Shown: positions 1 to 6,848, counted from the first letter of the stretch. The stretch: DNA of 9,905 nucleotides from Clostridiales bacterium (GCA_012512995.1 JAAZDA010000082.1:1-9905); one strand, 5' to 3'. The notes: generated from the letters alone by a model not told the origin. Program-made: numbers and translations.

Positions 1-174
1 ATCTGGGAAGAGGCCGGAATCGAATTTGAAGAGAATGACTCAGATAATGTGATCCCGATAATTCATCCTTTATATATTGGCGGAAAAGTCGATTTTTCGA
101 TACTGCATTTCTTCAATTACTTTGCCATACAGTTCGAATTGTGGCGCGGAATTGGAAAAAGGTTAGGCAATTAG
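1..174 (+). CDS. C-terminal fragment of an unidentified protein
   Basis: Frame 1 is open from the window edge to a TAG at 172-174 and gives 57 residues, starting IWEEAGIEFEEN and ending ELWRGIGKRLGN. The piece has an acidic start, then a mixed hydrophobic/aromatic stretch (SILHFFNYFAIQFELW), and ends basic. I do not recognise the family. It sits 24 nt upstream of the polyprenyl-phosphate sugar phosphotransferase on the same strand. A glycan-cluster enzyme such as a glycosyltransferase is therefore plausible from context, but the fragment shows no diagnostic motif. The reading frame and stop are clear; the function is unknown. Confidence 0.6.
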   Translation: MWEEAGIEFEENDSDNVIPIIHPLYIGGKVDFSILHFFNYFAIQFELWRGIGKRLGN

Positions 175-198
175 CGGGCGGAAAGGCCCGAATCCACG

Positions 199-1608
199 AT
201 GATCAGAGATAATCAGACCTATTTCAACAGGCTTCATGTTGTGTTGGATGGTGCAATTGTCATCGTGAGCTACGTGCTCTCATGGCTGATCAAATTTAAT
301 TCGCCGCTTGCGACAACAACGCCAGGCGTTACGGCCTACAGTGCCGGAACATATTTTTCGGCGCTTTATTTTATTGTACCCTTATATCTGATCCTCTATT
401 CAATATGTAATCTTTATAATTCACGCCGTATCACAAGGATACGCAATGAATTTCTGGAGATCCTGAGAGCCAATACCATAGGCGTCATCGGAGTCATAGT
501 TGTATTCTTCATGGCCGAGATGAACGATTTCTCCAAAACATTCCTCGCACTGTTCTATGTGTTCAATGTTGTTTTCACCTGTGCTGTCCATTATGCATTC
601 CGTTCGATACTGTACAAGATAAGACACAATGGCAAGAATCTTAAACATGTGCTCTGTATAGGCTATTCACGTGCCGCTGAACAGTATATAGACCGTATAA
701 TGATGAACGGGCAGTGGGGCTATTATGTGCACGGGATCCTGGATGATCATGTGCCGCGCGGAACAGCATACAAGGGAGTGAAGGTACTTGGGACGATAGA
801 AAATCTCCAGTACATTCTGCCGGAGGATAAGCTCGACGAGATCGCAATAACTCTTTCTCTTAACGATTACGATAACCTTGAAAAAATCGTTGATGAATGT
901 GAGAAATCAGGTGTACATACCAAATTCATACCGGACTACAGCTCGCTTTTCCCGAGTCATCCATATACGGAAGACCTCATGGGGCTGCCTGTCATAAATA
1001 TCAGATATGTGCCACTCACAAATACATGGAACATTCTGGTGAAGAGAGCGATGGATATAGTAGGATCGTTGCTGTGCATTATTATTTTTGCGATTCCAAT
1101 GCTGATCGCAGCTATAGGAACGAAGCTTACAAGCAAGGGCCCGATCATATATAAACAGGAAAGGGTAGGTCTGCACAGCAGGCCATTCCTGATGTATAAA
1201 TTCAGGACCATGGAAGTGCAGACGCGTGAAGATGAGGAAAAATGCTGGACTAAAAAGGATGATCCGAGAGTGACAAAGTTCGGCGCCTTTCTTCGGCGCA
1301 CAAGCATTGATGAGATGCCGCAGTTCTTCAATGTCCTTGGCGGATCCATGAGCCTGGTGGGACCCAGACCGGAGCGGCCTCAGTTTGTTCAGAAATTCAG
1401 AGAAGAAATACCGCGCTATATGGTCAAACATCAGGTCCGTCCAGGAATCACAGGCTGGGCACAGATAAACGGGTATCGCGGTGATACTTCCATTCGCAAA
1501 CGAATAGAATATGACCTTTTCTATATAGAGAACTGGACCATAAGTTTTGACTTTAAGATCCTGTTCCTTACAGTGTTCAAAGGATTCATAAACAAGAATG
1601 CGTATTGA
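199..1608 (+). CDS. Undecaprenyl-phosphate sugar phosphotransferase (polyprenyl glycosylphosphotransferase, WcaJ/CpsE type)
   Basis: This membrane enzyme is predicted to move a sugar-1-phosphate, usually glucose- or galactose-1-phosphate, from a UDP-sugar to undecaprenyl phosphate, the first step of lipid-linked exopolysaccharide assembly. The 469 residues match the large three-part form of the family. Residues about 12-135 hold several membrane segments. Residues about 148-275 form a CoA-binding-like Rossmann region (VLCIGYSRAAEQYI). Residues about 281-469 are the bacterial sugar-transferase domain, with a membrane re-entrant segment (KRAMDIVGSLLCIII), KFRTM at 334-338, the catalytic Asp-Glu pair D371-E372 in SIDEMPQFFNVL, SLVGPRPE at 385-392 and GITGWAQINGYRG at 416-428. 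The ATG at 199 gives the usual family opening (MIRDNQTYFNRLHVVLD), though its ribosome-binding site is weak (GGAAAGG, 180-186). It lies 75 nt before the LCP gene, which suggests a shared operon. The sugar cannot be read from the sequence. Confidence 0.95.
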   Translation: MIRDNQTYFNRLHVVLDGAIVIVSYVLSWLIKFNSPLATTTPGVTAYSAGTYFSALYFIVPLYLILYSICNLYNSRRITRIRNEFLEILRANTIGVIGVIVVFFMAEMNDFSKTFLALFYVFNVVFTCAVHYAFRSILYKIRHNGKNLKHVLCIGYSRAAEQYIDRIMMNGQWGYYVHGILDDHVPRGTAYKGVKVLGTIENLQYILPEDKLDEIAITLSLNDYDNLEKIVDECEKSGVHTKFIPDYSSLFPSHPYTEDLMGLPVINIRYVPLTNTWNILVKRAMDIVGSLLCIIIFAIPMLIAAIGTKLTSKGPIIYKQERVGLHSRPFLMYKFRTMEVQTREDEEKCWTKKDDPRVTKFGAFLRRTSIDEMPQFFNVLGGSMSLVGPRPERPQFVQKFREEIPRYMVKHQVRPGITGWAQINGYRGDTSIRKRIEYDLFYIENWTISFDFKILFLTVFKGFINKNAY

Positions 1609-1633
1609 AATCGCGGTTATGTTATGAGACAAT
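1605..1633 (+). promoter_or_regulatory. Weak candidate sigma-A promoter before the LCP gene
   Basis: TTGAAA (1605-1610) lies 17 nt before GACAAT (1628-1633), which is preceded by TGA in the extended -10 position. The -10 matches the consensus at only four of six bases. The site overlaps the stop codon of the upstream sugar phosphotransferase. It could provide internal transcription of the LCP gene, but read-through from upstream is equally likely. Confidence 0.25.
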
Positions 1634-1683
1634 AACTTTCATTCGGGGCAAAACAAAAGTAAAGCCGAATATCTGGAGAAAAA

Positions 1684-3171
1684 ATGGCCGGCAGATACAG
1701 CAGGAACAGCAAAGACAACGGAGATGATGGATATCAGGATTATGACGATTATGAAGAATACGCCAGAAGCCGTGATGACAGATCCTCATATAATGACAGA
1801 GCTGAAGATGATAACGACAGAAGATACAGGGATAATTATCGGGATGACGGATATGATGATGTGACAGATGATTACGGCGGCAACAGCCGCTATAACAAAA
1901 ACGAAGACGAATATGGCAGCGACGGATACGAGAATGACAGTTATGATCGTGACGGCGGTTACGATGATGATCGTTATGATGATAACGGATATGATCATGA
2001 TGCTTATGATGATGACTATGATGATCCAAAGCCCAAGCCGTCACGCCGGAACAACAAAAAACAACAATCATCGAAAAAGAGCAGAGACAGAAGACCAGAT
2101 ACGGGACGCGGAAACGGTGGCAGGAAAAAGGGCGGCAAGGGTAAGGCAATCCTCATAGTTGTTGAGCTTGTCATTCTGGTTGCAATTGCGGTATTTGCAT
2201 ATTTAACTTTTCGTGTTGAAAAAGTCGGTAAGATCGCCATCGACGAAGAAACAATTTCAGAGAACATGAATGACAACGTCCAGGAAGAAACGACTGAGGG
2301 CACAATGAAGGGGTATAAGAACATAGCACTCTTCGGCGTTGACTCCACGGAAGGTGAACTGACAAAGAACACCAGAAGCGACACGATAATAATAGCATCT
2401 ATCAATCAGGACACTAAGGAAATCAAACTTTGCTCGATCTATCGTGATACATACCTGAACCTGGGCAATGATTCATACAATAAATGCAACGCAGCATATG
2501 CAAAGGGCGGTCCTGAGCAGGCTATAAACATGATTAACATGAATATGGATATGAATATATCCAATTTCGTAACGGTCGGGTTCAGCGGTCTTACAACAGC
2601 AATAGATGATCTTGGCGGTATAGATATAGATGTGGATGAGGCTGAGATGCCGCATCTTAACAGCTATCAGCTGACGATGTCAGAGGAACTTGGTTATAAA
2701 TATCAGGAGGTTACCCAGACAGGACTTATTCATCTCAACGGTCTGCAGGCAACTGCTTACTGCCGCATAAGATATACGGCCGGCGATGATTATAAGAGAG
2801 CCGAGAGACAAAGAGAAGTCCTTATGACAACGCTTGAGAAAGCCAAAACAGCTGATGCCGCTACACTCAGCAAGGTCGTGGATGATGTTTCGGAGAAGAT
2901 AGTCACGAATTTCGATATCACCAATGATATACTGCCGATGGTACTTGATGTCGCTGACTATAAGATCGCCGATCAGAACGGGTTCCCGCAGGAGGATATG
3001 CGTACAGCCGGAAATGTTGGCTCAAAGGGAAGCTGTGTTATTCCCCGCGATCTTGACAGCAATGTAGTCTGGCTTCATAAGTTCCTTTTTGACGATGATT
3101 CATACACAGTTTCAACTGAGGTCGATGAGTACAGTCAGCATATAGCAAGCGATACAGCAGGTGTAAGTTGA
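1684..3171 (+). CDS. LCP (LytR-CpsA-Psr) family glycopolymer-peptidoglycan ligase with a long Asp/Tyr-rich tail
   Basis: LCP enzymes move glycopolymers from their undecaprenyl-pyrophosphate carrier onto peptidoglycan at the outer face of the membrane. Of the 495 residues, about 1-115 are a low-complexity tail rich in Asp and Tyr. Residues 116-154 are strongly basic (RRNNKKQQSSKKSRDRR, then a Gly/Lys run). A single membrane helix spans about 155-176. The extracellular LCP domain follows: NIALFGVD (213-220), RSDT (231-234), SIYRDTYL (251-258) and the arginine cluster RIRYTAGDDYKRAERQ (361-376) carry the conserved Asp and Arg residues that bind metal and lipid pyrophosphate. The SIYRDT form, in place of the common SIPRDT, is in my recollection usual in Lachnospiraceae. 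The start is supported by GGAGA at 1675-1679, 5 nt away. Lying between a glycan-initiating enzyme and a glycosyltransferase, it probably anchors the polymer those genes make. The tail is far longer than the short cytoplasmic N-termini usual in this family. Confidence 0.95.
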   Translation: MAGRYSRNSKDNGDDGYQDYDDYEEYARSRDDRSSYNDRAEDDNDRRYRDNYRDDGYDDVTDDYGGNSRYNKNEDEYGSDGYENDSYDRDGGYDDDRYDDNGYDHDAYDDDYDDPKPKPSRRNNKKQQSSKKSRDRRPDTGRGNGGRKKGGKGKAILIVVELVILVAIAVFAYLTFRVEKVGKIAIDEETISENMNDNVQEETTEGTMKGYKNIALFGVDSTEGELTKNTRSDTIIIASINQDTKEIKLCSIYRDTYLNLGNDSYNKCNAAYAKGGPEQAINMINMNMDMNISNFVTVGFSGLTTAIDDLGGIDIDVDEAEMPHLNSYQLTMSEELGYKYQEVTQTGLIHLNGLQATAYCRIRYTAGDDYKRAERQREVLMTTLEKAKTADAATLSKVVDDVSEKIVTNFDITNDILPMVLDVADYKIADQNGFPQEDMRTAGNVGSKGSCVIPRDLDSNVVWLHKFLFDDDSYTVSTEVDEYSQHIASDTAGVS

Positions 3172-3197
3172 TATGCCTGGCGAAAGCATAGTATGAT
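3168..3197 (+). promoter_or_regulatory. Candidate sigma-A promoter overlapping the LCP stop codon
   Basis: TTGATA (3168-3173) and TATGAT (3192-3197) each differ from the sigma-A consensus at one base and are 18 nt apart. The expected start of transcription is near 3204, at the foot of the 3203-3237 hairpin. It would give the GT2 gene, and possibly glmS after it, transcription independent of the polysaccharide operon. The call rests on consensus match only. Confidence 0.5.
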
Positions 3198-3202
3198 CTT
3201 AT

Positions 3203-3237
3203 GAGCGAAGGAGCCCCTGTCAAGGGCTCTTTCGCTT
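3203..3237 (+). terminator. Strong hairpin: terminator of the LCP transcript or 5' leader stem-loop
   Basis: GCGAAGGAGCCC (3205-3216) pairs with GGGCTCTTTCGC (3224-3235) around a 7-nt loop, with one G-U pair. The stem can extend by A-T and G-U pairs at 3203-3204/3236-3237. Only TTT and then AA follow the stem, so it is a poor intrinsic terminator on the + strand. Because a good promoter sits just upstream, it could instead be the first structure of the GT2 mRNA, ending 4 nt before the Shine-Dalgarno sequence. The fold itself is certain; its role is not. Confidence 0.6.
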
Positions 3238-3241
3238 TAAT

Positions 3242-3247
3242 GGGGTG
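3242..3247 (+). promoter_or_regulatory. Ribosome-binding site that decides the GT2 start
   Basis: GGGGTG pairs with the 16S anti-Shine-Dalgarno tail (one wobble) and lies just before the ATG at 3251. A GTG at 3245-3247 would lengthen the protein by two residues, but it lies inside this site and is therefore unlikely to be the start codon. Confidence 0.6.
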
Positions 3248-3250
3248 AAA

Positions 3251-4207
3251 ATGAAAAGCATCGATGTTGTAATACCGACATACAGACCCGATGGAAAACT
3301 GGTGGAAGCGCTCAGCATGCTTTCCGGTCAGAATTATCCTGTGCGTCGCATTTACATACTGGATACGCTCCTTGATGATGGAAGCTCAGGCTATGGGCTT
3401 ATAGCTGATAAGGTGTTGCTGCCTGATGAACGTTTATCTGTGATGACTATAGATAAAGATGAATTTGATCACGGCGGAACGAGGAACATGGGGGCAAAAC
3501 TTGCGAAGGATGCTGACTACATTCTGTTTATGACACAGGACGCGGTGCCGGCGGATGATAATCTGACAGCGGAACTCATCGCCGGATTTGCACATGACAG
3601 GGTGGCCGTGACGTATGCCAGGCAGCTGCCACGCACTGATGCGCTGAAATCAGAGCAGCTCTCACGCACCATTAATTACCCTGATAAATCCAGACTTAAG
3701 ACGCAGGCAGATGTAAAAGAACTTGGGATAAAAACATATTTCTGTTCGAATGTGTGCGCCATGTATGACGCACGGATATTTGCGGAAATTGGCGGTTTTA
3801 TTCCGCATGCGATATTTAATGAGGACATGATCTACGCGGGAAATGCGCTGAAGAAGGGTTATGCTGTATACTATTGCTCAGGGGCGAAAGTGATCCACTC
3901 CCATAATTACACAGCAGATCAACAGTTCCACAGAAATTTTGACATAGGTGTCTCACAGACAGATCATCCGGAAATATTTGCATCATTATCCTCGGAAGGT
4001 GAGGGTGTAAAGTATGTGAAAAAGATGGTGTCTGCACTGAAAAAAGAGGGCGCGGCCAGGGAAATACCGGGTTTTATAGCCGGGTGTTTTGCAAGATTCA
4101 CAGGGTATCGTCTTGGCCGAAGATATAAAAAGCTTTCAAAGTCATCAATTATGAAATACACTATGAATCCGGGATATTGGAAGTCAAACGATACAAAGAT
4201 CCATTGA
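3251..4207 (+). CDS. Family 2 glycosyltransferase, rhamnosyltransferase type
   Basis: This is a cytoplasmic or membrane-associated GT-A transferase that adds a sugar, probably rhamnose from dTDP-rhamnose, to a growing lipid-linked glycan. Of its 318 residues, the N-terminus SIDVVIPTYRP (3-13) is the nucleotide-sugar binding strand of GT2. FDHGGTRNMG (72-81) and LFMTQDAVP (92-100) are the signature pair of the rhamnosyltransferase-like branch, with TQD in the DxD metal-binding position. FNEDMIYAG (189-197) supplies the catalytic-base region and is followed by HSHNYTADQQFHRNFDIGVSQ (216-236). The C-terminal part (about 255-318) is basic. The ATG at 3251 is chosen over an in-frame GTG at 3245. 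It follows a promoter and a hairpin and ends 20 nt before glmS, so the two may be co-transcribed. The family is secure; the donor sugar is inferred. Confidence 0.93.
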   Translation: MKSIDVVIPTYRPDGKLVEALSMLSGQNYPVRRIYILDTLLDDGSSGYGLIADKVLLPDERLSVMTIDKDEFDHGGTRNMGAKLAKDADYILFMTQDAVPADDNLTAELIAGFAHDRVAVTYARQLPRTDALKSEQLSRTINYPDKSRLKTQADVKELGIKTYFCSNVCAMYDARIFAEIGGFIPHAIFNEDMIYAGNALKKGYAVYYCSGAKVIHSHNYTADQQFHRNFDIGVSQTDHPEIFASLSSEGEGVKYVKKMVSALKKEGAAREIPGFIAGCFARFTGYRLGRRYKKLSKSSIMKYTMNPGYWKSNDTKIH

Positions 4208-4210
4208 TAC

Positions 4211-4219
4211 GGGGAGGAG
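4211..4219 (+). promoter_or_regulatory. Strong ribosome-binding site fixing the glmS start
   Basis: GGGGAGGAG lies 8 nt before the ATG at 4228. An earlier in-frame ATG at 4177 would add 17 residues, but it lies inside the GT2 gene and would bury the catalytic cysteine, so it is not the start. Confidence 0.85.
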
Positions 4220-4227
4220 TTCAGCAT

Positions 4228-6066
4228 ATGTGCGGAATAGTAGGATATACAGGTAAGCTTCAGGCAGGTCCGGTCATAATTGATGGTCTGGCAAAACTTG
4301 AGTACAGAGGATATGATTCGACAGGAATGGCGATAAATGACGGCGCAAAGCTTCAGATAGAGAAAGCCGTAGGCAGACTCAATGTCCTTGAGAATCTTAC
4401 ACATGATGGCTCGACAATGCCTGGAACAGCAGGGATTGGACATACACGCTGGGCGACACATGGAACCCCGAGCGATGTCAATGCGCATCCGCAGTTCAAC
4501 ACGGCGCGGACAATTGCTGTCGTACAGAATGGAATAATAGAGAATTACATACAGCTCAAGGAGAAACTCGAGAACAGCGGATACCAGTTCGTATCTGAGA
4601 CAGATACCGAAGTGATAGCGCATCTCCTGAATCATTATTATAAAAAGTATGAGAAAGACCCGATGCGTGCCATTGTTCATTCTCTTCAGAGGATGGAAGG
4701 ATCGTATGCCATTGCAGTGATGTTCGAGGATCAGCCTGATGAAGTGTATGCAGTGAGAAAAGACTGCCCGCTTATCTGCGGAATATCGGATAAAGGTAGT
4801 TTTGCAGCGTCTGATGCAACAGCACTTCTCAAGTACACAAGGAATGTATATTATCTCGACAATAAAGTAATAGCAAAACTCACGAAGACGGATGGCATAC
4901 ATTTTTACAATCTGGATCAGGAAGAAATCGAAGTTCCCATGTCTCATGTGGAATGGGATACTGCCGCCGCAGAAAAGGGCGGATATGATCACTTCATGCT
5001 CAAGGAGATATATGAACAGCCGAAGACTGTACGCGACACTGTTTCACCCCGCGTGAAGAAGGGCGAAATAGTAATTGATGAGCTTGGTCTTACAGATGAT
5101 GAAATCAGGAAGATAGAGAAGATATTTATTGTGGCCTGCGGCTCGGCTTATCATACGGGTGTTACGGGAAAATATGTTATAGAGGGGCTTGCAAGGATCC
5201 CGGTCGAGACTGATCTGGCATCAGAATTCCGGTACAGAGATCCGATATTCACGCCAAATTCAGTTCTGATAGTAGTGAGCCAGTCGGGGGAGACAGCTGA
5301 TACGCTGGCGGCTCTCAGACTTGCAAAGAAGAATGGCGTGAGAGTCCTGGCAATAGTCAATGTGGTAGGAAGCAGTATAGCGAGGGTAGCCGATCATGTT
5401 TTCTATACATGGGCAGGACCTGAGATAGCCGTTGCAACAACAAAGGCATACAGTGCTCAGCTTTGCGCTATGTATCTTCTCGGAATGAAGTTCGCAAGAG
5501 TCCGCGGACATCTGGATGACCAGCATTATGCTTCGATGCTGGAGGATCTGAAGAGACTTCCTGATCAGATAGAACTGCTCCTCAATAATCACGAGCCGAT
5601 ACAGCGCTTCGCCAACAGATACATAGCTGCAAGAGACATTTTCTTCATCGGAAGAGGAATAGACTACGCGATCTCACTGGAGGGGTCCCTTAAGCTCAAG
5701 GAGATCAGTTATATACATTCCGAGGCTTATGCCGCTGGAGAACTCAAGCATGGGACTATATCTCTGATGGAAGAGGGAACGCTCGTGGCGGCGGTCTCAA
5801 CACAGCCTGATCTGTATGAAAAGATGATAAGCAATATGGAACAGGTCAAGAGCCGCGGAGCATTTGTACTTGCAGTGACAAATGTCGGAAACACTGCTAT
5901 TGAGAAGGCAGCAGATTATATAATACATATCCCGAACACAAACAAGTACTTTACAAATTCACTTGCAATAATTCCGCTGCAGCTCTTTGCTTATTACATT
6001 GCATGCAGCAGAGGCTGTGATGTTGATAAGCCGAGGAACCTTGCAAAGAGCGTGACAGTCGAATAG
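4228..6066 (+). CDS. glmS: Glutamine-fructose-6-phosphate aminotransferase (isomerizing), GlmS
   Basis: GlmS makes glucosamine-6-phosphate from fructose-6-phosphate and glutamine, the entry step to UDP-GlcNAc for peptidoglycan and amino-sugar glycans. The 612 residues are close to the E. coli length. The glutaminase domain (about 2-240) has the nucleophile C2 in MCGIVGY, exposed after Met removal, with GHTRWATHG (71-79), NGIIENY (101-107) and SETDTEV (123-129). The first SIS domain has ACGSAYHTG (303-311), SQSGETADT (351-359) and ATTKAYSAQL (403-412). The second has FIGRGIDYAISLEG (473-486) and KLKEISYIHSEAYAAGELKHG. E492, H508 and the C-terminal K606 match the E. coli isomerase residues E488, H504 and K603. 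The ATG at 4228 is fixed by the catalytic cysteine and a strong ribosome-binding site. Only 20 nt separate it from the GT2 stop, so there is no room for the glmS ribozyme found in many Firmicutes. The placement next to glycan genes fits precursor supply. Confidence 0.98.
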   Translation: MCGIVGYTGKLQAGPVIIDGLAKLEYRGYDSTGMAINDGAKLQIEKAVGRLNVLENLTHDGSTMPGTAGIGHTRWATHGTPSDVNAHPQFNTARTIAVVQNGIIENYIQLKEKLENSGYQFVSETDTEVIAHLLNHYYKKYEKDPMRAIVHSLQRMEGSYAIAVMFEDQPDEVYAVRKDCPLICGISDKGSFAASDATALLKYTRNVYYLDNKVIAKLTKTDGIHFYNLDQEEIEVPMSHVEWDTAAAEKGGYDHFMLKEIYEQPKTVRDTVSPRVKKGEIVIDELGLTDDEIRKIEKIFIVACGSAYHTGVTGKYVIEGLARIPVETDLASEFRYRDPIFTPNSVLIVVSQSGETADTLAALRLAKKNGVRVLAIVNVVGSSIARVADHVFYTWAGPEIAVATTKAYSAQLCAMYLLGMKFARVRGHLDDQHYASMLEDLKRLPDQIELLLNNHEPIQRFANRYIAARDIFFIGRGIDYAISLEGSLKLKEISYIHSEAYAAGELKHGTISLMEEGTLVAAVSTQPDLYEKMISNMEQVKSRGAFVLAVTNVGNTAIEKAADYIIHIPNTNKYFTNSLAIIPLQLFAYYIACSRGCDVDKPRNLAKSVTVE

Positions 6067-6068
6067 CA

Positions 6069-6103
6069 ATACATCGGGCGCATACGCGCCACGCCCGATG
6101 TAT
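6069..6103 (+). terminator. Perfect hairpin just after glmS, possible terminator or mRNA end structure
   Basis: ATACATCGGGCG (6069-6080) is an exact inverted repeat of CGCCCGATGTAT (6092-6103), with an 11-nt loop, starting two bases after the glmS stop. There is no U-run after the stem, so intrinsic termination is doubtful. It forms the first part of the tandem repeat block at 6071-6182. Confidence 0.5.
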
Positions 6104-6182
6104 AGCAGCGCGCTCCGCGGCTGCGACATTTAGCGCATACACACGACACGCTCGAACAATAGCAGCGCGCTCCGCGGCTGCG
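6071..6182 (+). repeat. GC-rich tandem repeat of two hairpin-bearing units
   Basis: Unit 1 (6071-6125) and unit 2 (6126-6182) align along their length. Both start ACAT, share CGCATAC and ACGC, and end in the same 24-bp sequence (6102-6125 and 6159-6182), which contains GCAGCGCGCTCCGCGGCTGC. Within that sequence GCAGC pairs with GCTGC, and GCG with CGC inside it, leaving a bulged G and a CTC loop. The block is visibly richer in GC than the genes around it and encodes no plausible protein. It resembles REP- or BIME-like dispersed intergenic elements, but whether other copies exist cannot be seen here. The downstream copy ends 15 nt before the next start codon. Confidence 0.8.
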
Positions 6183-6197
6183 GGAAACGGGGGTATT

Positions 6198-6848
6198 ATG
6201 GAGTTACAGGTAAGTGATAACGGTGCAGAAAGCTGGGAAGAAGTAATGCTGATCTACAATGCGGCATTGAAACAGATAAGCACCAAGTTGGAGATCCTGA
6301 ATGATGAATTCCAGCATGTACATAAATATAATCCGATAGAGCATATTAAGTACCGCGTGAAGACTCCGAAGAGCATTGTCAAGAAGCTTAAGAGACACGG
6401 TTATGAATCAACGCTGGAAAATATGGTCAAGTATTGTAACGATATCGCGGGTATACGCCTGATATGCGATTACACTTCCGATATATACAGTATTGCAGAT
6501 ATGATCAGTAACCAGAGTGACATTAAGATAGTGGCGATCAAAGATTATATTGCCCATCCCAAGGACAGCGGATATATGAGCTATCATATGATAGTTCTTA
6601 TACCGGTATACCTTTCGGACAGAATAGTGGATACAAAAGTTGAGATCCAGATACGAACCATAGCAATGGACTTCTGGGCAAGTCTTGAACATAAGATCCA
6701 GTACAAATTCCCGGGAGAGGTGCCTGAACATATTCAGGCTGCTCTTCTTCAGAACGCAAAAATGGTGTCAGAACTCGATGCAAGAATGATGGAGTTGAAC
6801 AACGAAATACAGAAGCTGGCGGGAGAAGAGGGCGAACCGGAGCAGTAA
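6198..6848 (+). CDS. Small alarmone synthetase, (p)ppGpp synthetase of YwaC/RelP type
   Basis: This is a stand-alone synthetase predicted to transfer pyrophosphate from ATP to GDP or GTP, making the stringent-response alarmones ppGpp and pppGpp in the cytoplasm. The 216 residues match the single-domain SAS length; there is no hydrolase, TGS or ACT domain. YNPIEHIKYRVKTPKSI (44-60) gives the substrate-binding Arg/Lys region. Next come DIAGIRLIC (82-90), the G-loop region KDSGYMSYH (122-130) with Y126 in the guanine-stacking position, and VEIQIRTIAMDFWASLEHKIQYK (148-170), in which E149 is the expected catalytic metal ligand. The overall pattern recalls B. subtilis YwaC more than RelQ (from memory). 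The G-loop reads KDSGYMSYH where KPNGYRS is usual. The start at 6198 has a weak G-rich site at 6189-6193, directly after the repeat block. It follows glmS by 131 nt and may share its transcript. Confidence 0.94.
   Translation: MELQVSDNGAESWEEVMLIYNAALKQISTKLEILNDEFQHVHKYNPIEHIKYRVKTPKSIVKKLKRHGYESTLENMVKYCNDIAGIRLICDYTSDIYSIADMISNQSDIKIVAIKDYIAHPKDSGYMSYHMIVLIPVYLSDRIVDTKVEIQIRTIAMDFWASLEHKIQYKFPGEVPEHIQAALLQNAKMVSELDARMMELNNEIQKLAGEEGEPEQ

Noticed and set aside
907..1632. 241-codon open frame on the minus strand
   Set aside because: It is antisense to the conserved sugar-transferase domain and has a composition typical of shadow frames.
1622..2158. Several His-, Met- or Val/Ile-rich open frames on both strands
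   Set aside because: They are by-products of the repetitive GAT/TAT/GAC codons of the LCP tail, which is in frame with a complete LCP domain.
4208..4227. glmS ribozyme leader
   Set aside because: Only 20 nt lie between the genes and they are mostly ribosome-binding site; nothing resembling the ribozyme core is present.
4177..4227. Longer GlmS N-terminus from an upstream ATG
   Set aside because: It would put 17 residues before the catalytic cysteine, which must be at the mature N-terminus, and the strong ribosome-binding site serves the ATG at 4228.
3964..4992. 342-codon open frame on the minus strand
   Set aside because: It lies antisense to the end of the GT2 gene and the start of glmS, both of which have clear family motifs; the translation has no recognisable domain.
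6071..6182. CRISPR array or tRNA
   Set aside because: There are only two directly adjoining units with no unique spacers between constant repeats. The stems do not form a cloverleaf and no TpsiC or acceptor arm is present.
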